From positions 48,367,034 through 48,431,033 of the forward strand of contig NC_133169.1 in NCBI RefSeq assembly GCF_040802235.1: DNA of 64,000 bases. The letters are read 5' to 3'. The notes below the pieces were generated by a model. It made no database searches. It was not told the DNA's origin and saw only the letters and a program-made list of their open reading frames with translations. Shown piece after piece: positions 31,909 through 43,374 of the stretch. The stretch is from Manis javanica. Its lineage: Eukaryota; Chordata; Mammalia; Pholidota; Manidae. A program made the position numbers and the translations under genes. How positions within the stretch are numbered: the first letter of the stretch is position 1; each line of letters begins with the position of its first letter.

Positions 31909-34900
31909 CTGCACAAGGAGGAAGAGCACAGGAGTGAGGGCCAGGTGTGCAGGTGGCAGAGGCACCATTAGATTTAGTATGCTCAGCCCAGGCTCACACT
32001 TACTCTTAAGCTTTTTGTTTACAAGCTTGATATTTTGATTACAGACAGAGTGAGCAAACCTTTCCTTCATTCAGAACATGTGTGCAGTTGGGGGTGAGAG
32101 GAGAGCTTTCAGGAATGCTCTGCAGCTGTGGGGCCGGCATTCAGTCACAAAGCAGGACTGTGGATACCCATGGACTTGAGCCACAGAGCATCATTCGGGT
32201 CCCTGAGCCGGGAGTCAGGCGGGTACAGGTCCCTCATCCACCCTGACTGGGTGAGCAGGACGGCCACAGGAGGTGCCTGCTGGCCAGGGTGGGCTCGGGC
32301 CAGCTCTCCACACCCTTTCTCCCAGGACCTACACATCATCCACCTGTTCCATCTTCACCATCTAAGTCACAAGTGACTTTCCAAACAATCTCCCACTGAC
32401 GTGACAGGGAGCACACGTCTGTACATGATTCATCATTGTCATTGCTATTATTAACGTAAGGGTTTAAGGTCTTCTGTGAACACAGGTTTCTCTTGTAGGC
32501 TGAGCCCGGGAGTGAGGTTGAAAGCACCTTGTAGGGCAGAGTGGTGAAAGGAATTGCCTGGGACTCCCCCGCAGACTCTACACATGCTTCTAGCTGGTGG
32601 GCTTTCACAGTCCCATAAGGATGAGCTCCTGCTGTGGCAATTTCCCTTAAAAATCGCCTCTCTTCTTTGTGCATGAATGCGGATTTATTTTACCTAAGAA
32701 TGTCTTTTCGTCTGAGCAGTTGCCATGTGAGCCCCTTGAGGGCAATTTGTCCCATGACGGCCTCCCTGGCAGACCCGCCCGTGGGCTCCCCTCGTGATGC
32801 TGGGGACCATCACTCAGACTCCCCTTCCCGTTTCTGCCTCAGAAGACCTACAGTTCCATGTGTGGTACTAATTTCTTGCCTACATGGAGGCCCCATGGTG
32901 GAGCTTCTTCCTTTGCCCCTTCCCTGGGCATCTCCCACTTGCCTCTCCAGTGAGGGGACCCCCCACCTCACTGCCTGCCAGACTTCTCTGGCTGCTTTTA
33001 TCTGCAGGAAGGCCTAGACACCCCAATCTCTAGAGGAAACTGTCAGATAGCCCCACCTGAGTTTGCAGTCAAGCTTGGCCCCAGCAGTGTGGACAGGTTC
33101 CTGAGCCCCAGTGCTCTACACTGCGCAGGGGGAGTCAGGCCACCCACCTCCCGGCCACACGTAAAGGTACCATGCGGTGTTGCTGGAGAGATCCGGATTC
33201 GGAGCCCCTCCACCGGGCTCCTGGCAACGTCTCGGCCGATGCTTTGTGGTCTTGTTAGGGCCTTGGAGGAACTGTTTGCTCTGTTTCCTCTGTCCTCCAC
33301 CTCCGGCCACAGTGCATGAAGGTCCTGTGTCTGTGGGTCTGTCTGGGAAGATACTTTGCATGACATATTTTGATTAATGTCCAAACTCTATGAGATAAGC
33401 AATGTGACAGTAAATCATCCCTCAGCCACCCTGACTGGATGCGCAGGAAAACACATGGAGAAACATTCATGTCAACATTAACGTTACAGTTTAGAAACAA
33501 GCCTCAAAGTACACAGCGATGAGTGGGGCACCTAAGACTGGAACCCGCATGGTGTCTGTGTTTCTAGCTGCACAGGATGGGAGAGAGATCCTGTTGATGC
33601 AGCCCCTGCAGCCCCAGGGCCGGAGGAACGTGACTGCTGGGGCTCTTACACTGGGGACATGGTCCACTCATGGCTGGCAACGGCCATACTCCTCCCCAGA
33701 TGCATTCTTTCTAATATGGGGGGAGAATGGAAACTATGTTCTCCTCTCACCTCCACCCTCAAGCCACATTGCAGAAAACTCACTGATTTGAAATTCTGAG
33801 GAAAATCCCCACCAAGTGTCCCCACTTCTCAGAACCTCTTGCAGGGATTTGACTCCCATTGGGAGACAGAGATGCCTAATCAAATAAGGAGCAGATGCTG
33901 GGGTTCAAAGGGAGGGAAGATCCCGGGAAGGTGCGTTTATCACCAGCCCACCTGCCGGAGAGGCCTCCAGGGTCCCCGCCAGGGAGCCTGCGGCAGACTC
34001 GAGATGTTGTGGGTCAGCCGGCATGGTGGTGCCCACTGTGGGGAGTGAGGGTGCCCTGGGCTCAGTGAGGAGGTGAATGGCCTAGTGGTGGTGATGTTTG
34101 GAGGAGCAAATCTGGCTCCAGCTCAGAGGGTCTGAGCCCTGGGCAAAGTCAAGGCTGGGGAACATTCTAGAATCAGAGAACGTAAAAGTGACCCCTGGTT
34201 GCTCTCGTACCTAAAGCCTTCTTCAAGACCTCTCTTACCCATCTCCAGCAAAGGTGTAGGTTCTTGTTATTGGGACATAGAATTCCCAGGTGCCTCCACT
34301 GGCATCTTGGCCCCAGGACGATCATCTGGTAGTTGGGTTCCAGGCCTACTGACTTGGCTGTGGGAAGGGGTTTCTTCTGCCCTTGAGGAGGCTATGTATA
34401 ATGCTTGCATCTTAGTTTAATGCTAGTGTGAGCTGGGGAGGGCTCAAAATTCACTTTAGGGATTCTGTGAGGCCAGGCCATCCAGGAAGCACAGAAAATG
34501 GGCGTCAGCCTGGAATCCTTCCCTGGTTTATCTAAATCTCATTATAACCCCCACTACTACTCATATCATTTTGACTTCTTCTCTGATAGATCAGCTTAAA
34601 ACACCCTGTCTCCTCATAAACATCAGGAGGTATAGCTTCATCTCATGTTGGATGCCTGATTTAATAAAAATTCATAAGCAGACAATACCTCAGTGAAAAA
34701 ATTCATAACCTAAACTTGGTCTTCACAATAAATAATTTCACTACACTCTGCGTAGTGACTTGGGCCTGGCAGGTTTGAGATACATTTTTGTTTGATGAAT
34801 GAAGCACAATATATCACTGTATATTTTTAACTTCCTATTTGACCGACAGATTAACTTTCCTTCCTAAATCTGTCACCTGGAGGGCTGAAGCCAGCTTATC

Positions 34901-35157
34901 CACACACTTCTGGAAGGCGAACAGGGACTGAGGCAGGCATAGAAGCCCCAGAGTGAGTGTGGGAGGGTCCACAATACCCTGCACCTTCCCAACCATCTCA
35001 ATGACCACATCTGACCCAGCCCTCGACTCTGTGCCTGTCTACTCCCCTGCGCTGGGCCCTGTGGGAGGGGATGAATGAGGACCCCACAGACCAGACCCAG
35101 CTGCCTGACGCCAAATACCTGCTCACCTGGTGCATGCTCTGCACCGGTGCCGGTCAC
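31909..35157 (-). other. Predicted IRGM intron
   Basis: This is the GC-moderate, transposon-poor sequence between the predicted start exon and the main exon. Several open frames of 60-130 codons occur on both strands. None shows family similarity I recognise. Confidence 0.45.
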
Positions 35158-35187
35158 CTCTGTACAAGGACCTGACAAAGCCTTCAT
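35158..35187 (-). CDS. IRGM: Probable IRGM start exon (10 codons)
   Basis: On the minus strand ATG AAG ... GAG encodes MKALSGPCTE and ends at a donor, GAG|GTGACC. It joins in phase 0 to ATPLLRDV at 31908. Mouse Irgm1 begins MKPSHSSCE followed by AAPLL, the same length and pattern. The joined protein would be 395 residues. The intron would be about 3.25 kb. The call rests on this short match and the splice phase. Confidence 0.5.
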
Positions 35188-36441
35188 TGCAGGGCCCTTC
35201 AAGGTAGGATTGTGCCCATGTGTCACCACCAGGCCAAGGTGGGATGTTGGACACACCGTGTGAGATCACGGAGATCTCCAGGAGTGGTTGGCGTGTGGGT
35301 GGTGGTGTACGTGAGTGTCAAGGAGGCCGGGGGTCAGAGCACGAACCTGCCAGCTGAGGAGAGACCATCCCATCATGCTGGGATGCAGGCCGCCCCCATG
35401 CTCCCTGCTTGCCAACCCTCCTCGTGCTGTATCCCTGGTACCCCCTTTCTGAATGGAGCTGGAGTGCCCCTGAGAAAGCAATAGGCTTTGCGGAGGGAGC
35501 CAAGGGGACAGATTCCACTAGAGAGGACAGAGAGGACGGTGTGCTTGGGAGGAGAGCCAGGCCCTGGGAACACATCCTCCAAAGTCTTCTGAAAGGGACC
35601 GGAAGTGAGAGATGCATTTCTCCTAAGAACTAAGTACACACTCAACACGCATGTACACACATGCATATATGGGGAAAAGATTTTATCACATCACTTGCCT
35701 TCCCTTTATGTTGGTCTAGTGTATCCTATTGTGATGGGTGTGCCAAGGAGACCTCATGCCCTAAGAAGCAGAGCAAAGGACGCTCGTCAGTGGATTTCCT
35801 ATGCAGTGTTCCCTGTGGAAGATGCCACGTCCAATCATCCTGAATCCTGTAGCAGGGATCCGCCTTGGACCAGATGTGGAATTTCAGGCCCCAGGGAGTT
35901 TCATGAGCTGGAATCCAATGTGGTCCAAGTCCCAACTTTGTCCCCCATTTGGTCATTGTATGGAAAGGCTGAGAGAAAACCAAAGTGCTGATTTGTTCCA
36001 GGAAAGTATAATAAACAAGCGAGACCCCAGGTTCTCCTGGCCTGATGTCAGCCTCCACCTTTCACATCTATACAGTAGCATGATTATTAGCCGAGTTGGA
36101 TTTTAGGAAGCCTCTCATTTACCTGTTCCAGGACTCAGAGGGTGCAGGAGGTCAGATAGATGTCCTCCTGGGGAAGGACCCTGCCCTCAAGAGAGTCGGT
36201 TCCTTCTGGGACTGACCAAAAGTGCACACCACACCCAGCTTGCACCAGCAGGAGGAATAGGAGTTGTGTTGGGTGGCAGTTGTCCCAGGAAGGGCCGATG
36301 GCGGAGGAGGGAGGCGGAGCAGGAGGCCAGTGTTGTCTCCCAGGGTTCCTCCTCCAGAGCCTGCTGCTCCCTCTGCTCTGTTAGTTTAGATCCAAGCTGT
36401 GGTGCAGCTCACGAGGAGGGGACGCAGGGCGAGGCAGTCGG

Positions 36442-36462
36442 TTTCAGTTTCTATTCCTGGAA
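36442..36462 (-). promoter_or_regulatory. IRGM interferon promoter: GAS and ISRE side by side
   Basis: On the minus strand TTCCAGGAA (GAS, 36462-36454) is followed by GAAACTGAAA (ISRE, 36451-36442), two bases apart. The order GAS then ISRE is the same as at the 43.0 kb promoter. Transcription would start to the left, with non-coding first-exon sequence in about 36430-36100. STAT1 binds GAS, and IRF1/ISGF3 bind ISRE. Confidence 0.7.
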
Positions 36463-36469
36463 ACATGTC

Positions 36470-39400
36470 CAGTTCTCAGTGAGGGGACTAGCTTGCTTTA
36501 CTCTCTCTCCGCAGAGGTGCACCGTTGTTATAACAGCCTCTCGGCCCCAACCCAGGGTGTCTGAGTTCCCATCAGGATGGAGGCGCCGAACAGGGTCAGG
36601 ATGCCCTGAGACTGGCCCTGCCACCTCCTGACCCAGCTGTGTCATCAGAAGTCAGTGCCCAGCCTAGTGTGAGGCCCACATTGAACTTCTGTGAGGACCA
36701 CCCTTCAGATAGATGCAGACCCTCCTCATAGACTTCAGCCTGGGGTTGCCGGGCCCTTCCAGCTCTGGGGTCCACCGGTCACCCTCTCCTTGGCTGGGAG
36801 GACAGGTGCACCATCCTCCACTGCTCCCTCACTGCCCCCAGCTGTGACCTCTCCCCAGCGTCAGGGCCCCTGCTCCCAGCAGGAGGAGGCCTGAGTCCCC
36901 AGGCTGCTCAACACCGGCCGGCTGACCCTGGGCAGCTGCTCACCTCTGAGTGACTGTCCTGTCCGCATTCTCATGTGGGGCAGAAGGAAGCCCTCCCCAG
37001 GGTGTGTGTGGTCAGTTAGCGAGACCCAGGCATGGGCTGCGTGACTGTAACAGGGTGACAGAGAGGGATTGTTTGCCACAGTTCAGGCTGGGATGTCAAG
37101 CATCAGTAACAGCTTATGAGGCCCTCATGCAGCTGAGACACTGTGAACCTGGGGATGCCGCCCTTGATTCCTCCCCTGGCCAGGAAAGGGCAGCTGACAG
37201 GCTGAGGACCAGGGAAGGCAAGGACCACATAGTTGTTTTTGTCTTTGCCCACAGAGAGGGCTGCACATGGTCCTCCTGGGGACGATGGCATCAGGGAGAG
37301 AGGCTGCGCTGCCCTCCCGTGCCTGACACTGAGGAGGAGGTAGGAGGCCCAGGTCTGGGCGGTGCCCTTCCCCGACATCCCTTGGGGGGCACAGCATGAG
37401 CCCGTGGTCCCTCCTGTGTGAGGGACACTCACTGCCCTGGGCCAGCAGGATCTCTGCTCCCCCACCCCGGGGTGTCCTTTCCTCCCCTTGCAGTTCCCCT
37501 CAGCCCTCCAACCCCCCGGGGAATGCGCAGGGAGGGAGGAAGGCAGAGGGCAGGGGCGGCCTTCCTGTCCCTGCTGCAGGTGCCTCGGACGGAGGAGGGA
37601 CTGAGCCAGGCCAGGCGAGGCTCCTGTCCCATGAGTGCGTGAAGGCTGTTTACCAGCCCAAGTGGACCGCTGCTTATCTGGGTGCGGCCAGGAGAAGGGA
37701 GTTTCCTGAACCATTGTTTCCCTCACCCAACAGGAAGTGTCTGCTTTGTCTCTGTGCATTTCAGGGGCCACACCTATCTCCGTATAACTGCGTCTCTCTG
37801 CAGAGCTGCACCCTAAGTGGATCAGAGGGTTCATTTTGCAATCACCACCAGAACAGAGCCCACTGTCACGTTCACAGGACAAAGAAAGGACCACACCCAC
37901 TTCCACTTCCCATTTGCTTGTGTAGTTAACATACCTGCAGAGTGTTTCCTAGACAAACTGCCTCAAACCCGCTGGTGCCCACACCAACCTAGGGGCTCTG
38001 GACTGCCGTTTTATGCCATTCCTCCTTCCCCGCACTGTGTCCCTGCTTGGTTACCCAGAAGCCTGTCCGGTCTGACAACGGTTCACACGGAGATCTGGTG
38101 TCAGCCTCGTGGCTGAAGGTCCAGGCCTCCCAGTGCCGGTGGGAGACGCAACCCCTGGGAACGTATCACAGGAGTTGAGGTTTCTTGAGAGGATGGGAGA
38201 TGAGAGGTGGTGTTAATTGGGCTCTTTCCTGGACCTTTTTAACTCTCCTGAGCCTGCTTCCAAACCATTTCAGGTCTCCAGGAGAGAGATTAGGTCCAAG
38301 AGAAGAACGGAAACCTAGGAAAATTTTCAAAGTGTGGCCCAAAGTGCAGTTGGAAACCTTTCTAGGCTTCTGGGGTACTCTTTCCAGCCTCACCACGGGA
38401 TCCCACCCAGTGTGGGGAGAAGACGCCTCTGCAGAAGCTGCCGACCTCCAAGGCGCAGGGGAGGGTTTGCCTGCAGAGACAGAAGCTGTGCTGGTGTCCA
38501 GGGAACACTGCCACTTACTGGTGCCCAGGGTACCCTCACTCCTGTCCTGAGGAAGGCCCCTGTGAGCCCCCGGGGCCCAGGACCGGAGGTCTGACTGTGC
38601 AGTGTGGGTGTGCATGCAGGGCATGAGGCCCTAGACCACGAGGGCTGCGGACGCTCCAGACCAGAGGTAGAAGGAGCCAAGGGCCTTGTCTCAGCTTCAG
38701 AGCTCTGTGCAAATGGGCAGTGGGGCCCCTACCGAGCACTTACGTCTCTCTCCTCATCACTTCCAGGCCTTCCACAGTGTTTTCGCTCATGGGTGTGAAT
38801 ATGGGTGTGAGGCTGCTGAGCGTGTGGTCATTGGGGCTGGGTAGCAGGTGGATGAAGTTCCAAATGTTCTCCATGTCCTTCTGTCTCCTGCCCTCCCAGG
38901 CCTCTCCTGGGCTCTACTCCCGTTTATTATTTTCATCCCTCTCCCCAGTCTCTTCCAAACTCTCATTTGTGATGTTCATCCTTCATGATAAAATTAACAC
39001 TTATATTCCAACCTGAAGCTATAAAGTTTTGAAAAAGGTAAATAAATATGGGATTCCTGCATGACAACCCACATAATGCGTGCATGTTTAGTATGTGTAC
39101 ATGTGCACCCAAATATATGTTTTTCTCATAATAAAGCTGTTATTCTGTGTGCATAGATAGGTGCCATGCTCTGGGCATAGAAGCAATTAATTTCCCTTTC
39201 CTCTAAAGATAGAGAGAGCATGATGATACCTTCATAAACCATAGCCCTGATTTCCTAATACTGATGACTTAGGAGCAGAGGTCTGACTTTGTGCAGCGTG
39301 AGGCATACGTTCAGGGGCAGCAGATACCTGCCCACCTGTTCTGAAGCCACTCCAGACCAAAGCTTCCCACATGGGGCACCGGCCCCAGAGTGACCCTCAC

Positions 39401-41395
39401 AACAGGGAGCAGCCCGGGCCTGTGGAGCCCTGTAGTGGTCGGGGCTCTCTGTCACCCACCACCAAGGGCCTCATCACTACAAGTTTACCTGAGACTCAGA
39501 GGCATTTCTTATTTTACTCCTGAGAGCTGGGGAGGCTGTCAGTGTGTGTTCATCTGCATCTGCGTGTGACTGTGAGGTTCATTCTGAGCTTGCACCTCGC
39601 AGTTCATTCTCCCGGGAGCGCCAGGCTCTTTGGTCCCAGCCTCCTCCCTAAGGATTTCTCAGCATTGACTGTCCTCCTAGTCAGACAGAAGATATTTGCC
39701 TGGTGTCCCCAAACCATGGCAGGAGGGACAGATTCAGGTCTGAATGCAGACAAAAGAATGGAATTGATTGGAAAGAACAGAGATATTTTTCTTTTTAAAA
39801 TACTTTAGTTATTTGCATATTATTATGATCACCTGCACACTGAAAAACTATCCCAAGAAATAGAACATCTCCAAAAGCTCGCACCTGCTTGTGTGTCCTA
39901 TTGACTCCATCCTCTGTCACCAGCCCTTAGGAGACAATCTCATGAAGTATTTGTTTACCATGTTTACAATGCCTTTCCTTTATTTGATGCATCACTTACA
40001 GATGCATGTTTAACATTATATTGATTACGTTTTCTTGAAGCTTTATTTAAAGTGTTCTAATCATTCTCAATTTTTAAATTCAATGCTCTGCTAAAATATT
40101 CAGTCCTTTCTTAGAGCTCTGGTTCTTCCCTTTCAATGCCGCGCAGCTCGCTGTGTTAATCCCTCTCCGTCGGTGGCTATGCCCTCCTCCCCACACCAGG
40201 AAGAATGCTGCCAGGAGCACACTTCCACGGGTCTCCTGTACATTTATGTAGAGTGACTATGAGGAGTGGATTGCTGGCTTCTAAGGTGTTTGCACATACA
40301 ATATACCAAGATTAAGCTGCATTGTTTTTCAAAGTGATTGTGTTCATTTACCTTCCCAGCAGCCCTGCTTTGCAGACACTACCCGTGTCTACAGTCTGAC
40401 CAATACCCAGTATTGTCCAACTTTTTAATCTTTCCAATTGAAATTATGGACAATCTCATCTCATGGTGCACAGAAGAGCACTTTCCTCATTATTAATGAA
40501 GCTGCTAAACCCCCTGTATGCTTTTAGGCCATACATGTTTCTTTTTCTTAAAAAAGGCGTGTTCATGTCACTTGCCCACTTCGATACTGGATTGCTTCAC
40601 TTTTTCTTAGAGATTTCAAGAAGTTTAAAACAGAAAATATGCTTGCACAATGAAGGGGGATGAGGAGCTGACACCATATGCAGTCAAAAAGTCAATGTAT
40701 AATTTTCATTTTCCAAAATGTAGCTACTAACTACCTACTGTTGACCAGAAGCCTTAGCCTTAATGTAAAGAGCCAATTAACATATTTTGTATGTTATATA
40801 TATTTTATGCTGTGTTCTTATGATAATGTAAGTTAGAGAAAAAAGTATAAATGAAGAAAATTATAAGGGAGAGGAAATATATTTACAGTACATATATATA
40901 TGAATTTATATATAATGTAAGCTTATGTCATCTGTTTTCAACATGAGTCTTCTGTCAGTATCTACATTAATATTCTCTTACATGATACAAAACACTGTAG
41001 TTGTCAAACATATGACTAACACTAGACATCTGAAATGGAAAGATAATGTGAAGAATAAACTCATATTTATTTGCAGATATTCATTCATATATAATTAAAA
41101 GCAGAAACAATATGATTGCTTTATGGTAACCTAGTATAATCAATATGATTGATTCCCTGTGGTGTAGTCTATACACTATTGACTAAATCATTACAAATTT
41201 TTCATTGTATAGAGTATTACAGTCACATTCATTATACAGTATTAGAGTCATTGTTACATTTTTTAAAAACTGCTCACCTATGAGGCTGATACACAGCTTG
41301 TTCAATTAGGAGAAAGGTATACTCTAATTAAAAGATGAAGTAAATTAATTCTTTGATAGCAAAGTTATAAAACAAGAAAGCTAACACATTATTAT
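36470..41395. other. No gene recognised upstream of IRGM
   Basis: 36470-39000 is GC-rich, with overlapping open frames on both strands (for example 37103-37906 minus and 37396-37929 plus) that lack family similarity. 39000-41395 is AT-rich, with a possible old L1 3' fragment near 40230-40460. I see no exon, RNA gene or tandem array. Confidence 0.45.
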
Positions 41396-41399
41396 ATTA

Positions 41400-42400
41400 T
41401 CATAGTTTTTATTTTTTTAATTTTTTGTTGATATACTTTTTACTGAGGTATAGTTGATAAGCAGTATTATATTGGTTTCAAGTATACAACATAGAGATTC
41501 AACAGTTATATACATTATTAAATCTTAACCCTAATTGGTGCAGTTACTATCTGTCAACATAGAAAGATGTTACAGAACTATTGACTATATTACCCATGCT
41601 GTTCTTTCATTCCTGTGACTAATTTATATCATGACTGAGATTTTGTGCCTCTTTTTCCCCTTCACCTATTTCACCCACCCACCCTGACACCTCCTCCTTG
41701 GTAACCACCAGTCACTTCTCAGTGTGTATGACTCTCCTCCTGTTCATTTTGTTTTGTTTGGCTTCTATATTCCACAAGTGATGTCATATGGTATTTTTTT
41801 TCCACATGGCTTATTTCACTGAGCATAATACCCTCTACGTATATCCATGTTGGTTGCAAATGGCAGCATTTATTATGGCTGAATAAATATTCCACTGTGT
41901 GTATGTACCACCTCTTCTTTATCCATTCATCAATCAATGGACATCTTTGTTACTTCCATATCTTGGCTATTATAAATAATGCAGCAATAAACATAGGGGT
42001 GCATATATCTTCTCAAATCAGGAATTTTGTTTTCTTTGGGTATTTCCTAGAAGTGGAATTTACCAGGGTTATAAGGCATTTCTACTTTTAGATTTTTGAG
42101 GAACCTCCTTACTGCTTTCCACAGGAATGCACCAATTTACATTGCCATCAACAGTGTAGAAGGGTTCCCATTTCTCCATATCCTCACCAACACTTGTTAT
42201 TTATTGTCTTTTGGATAGTGGCCATTCTGACTGGTGTGAGGGGATGTCTCCTTGTGGTTTGATTTTCATTTCCCTGATGATTAGTGATGTGGAGCATCTC
42301 TTCATGGGCCTATTTGCCATCTGTATGTCTTCTTTGGAAAAATGTCTGTTCAGGTCTTCTGCCAATTTTTTACTTGAGTTATTTGGGTTTCTTGGTGTTT
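41400..42400 (-). mobile_element. L1 3' end, minus orientation
   Basis: Sequence from TACTGAGGTATAGTTGATAA through TTGGCTATTATAAATAATGC to the end of ORF2 reads as a reversed L1 3' UTR. It is 5'-truncated, with only short ORF2 fragments left (for example 42575-42201 minus). Confidence 0.85.
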
Positions 42401-43008
42401 CTCCTTTACCCAAACTATACCAGGCACTTCTCTCATCCAACAGCTGCACCCATGGCTGAGTCCCGTGAGGGCTCTGCACTCTGTGCTGTGAGTTGGTTGA
42501 TCTATTCATGTGCCTGCACCATCTAAATACTGTATAGCATGAACCAAATCTTATCTGTAAAGCAAACCCTCCCATTTTCTTTTTGAAAGCAACTTCGGTA
42601 TTTCCCCCATAAACTTCCTTCTTCCGTCTGCATGTGCCTCCTTGCTGTCTTGCCCTGTTTCCCCAAAGCCCCTCTTAGTAGTGTGACTCACTTTTCAGAT
42701 ATGCTCCTGTGACCTCTAGGGAGGGGTCTTCCATGTCCAAGTGTTGGCACTGTGGGGGTGCCCTGCAGCACTCCTGTAGAGGAAAGACAGGAAGGCAAGG
42801 AAAGTTGTCATTCCTCCCTTTCCGACAGGAAACGCTTCTCATTCAGAGGAGGCTTTGGAAACTTGATTACATTCTCCCTCCCTGTTCCCAGTGCTCCCCT
42901 GGGTGCATGGCTAGGTGCCTCCCAGGACCCCTGGAGACCTGCCTCCTCCGGCCCTCAGTGCCTGTCAGTCCTCTCTGCACTCTGCGAGCACCAGAAGTCA
43001 TGACCCTT

Positions 43009-43075
43009 TTCCTAGAAATGCTCGTGCTCTGGAGAAAAGTATAAACATGATTGTACCGCTTTCATTTTCGTTTCC
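43009..43075 (+). promoter_or_regulatory. IRG-type promoter with intact GAS and ISRE
   Basis: TTCCTAGAA at 43009-43017 fits GAS. TTTCATTTTC at 43060-43069 fits ISRE read on the other strand (GAAAATGAAA), with a further GTTTCC extending it. TATAAA lies at 43040-43045. By analogy with the first unit it should drive a plus-strand IRG whose coding exon lies to the right of the window. Confidence 0.65.
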
Positions 43076-43089
43076 AATAAATGTGGGCC

Positions 43090-43374
43090 CTCAGCTCTGG
43101 GCCTGTCTTCCTGAGGGTGGAGCTCAGTCAGAGGCTGTGCTCCTTCCTGCTGCTCACACCCTAGGTAGCACAGCTGAGGAGGACAGAGGCCGGTCTGCCC
43201 CTTGCTTACTGCAGCCACAGCGGGAGTATCCAGCGTCTGCGTTTCCCAGGAGAGGAGTGTTCCTGTGCCAGGTCTTCAGAGAGCACTTCACGAGATTCAG
43301 CATTTTCTGGTCTTTTACTGGAAACATTTGGATCTGACCTGTGACACCAGAAATTTCTTTTCTCTCCTGAGCTG
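43090..43374 (+). other. Candidate non-coding IRG first exon with splice donor
   Basis: The exon would end at GAGCTG|GTGAGTGAG, with the donor at 43375. It is conserved with 19981/19982. Its 5' limit is a guess. No IRG coding sequence lies between here and 64000. Confidence 0.45.

Noticed and set aside
37103-37929. Overlapping 267- and 177-codon frames upstream of IRGM
   Set aside because: Open on both strands in GC-rich DNA, low-complexity composition, no recognisable motif or splice structure.
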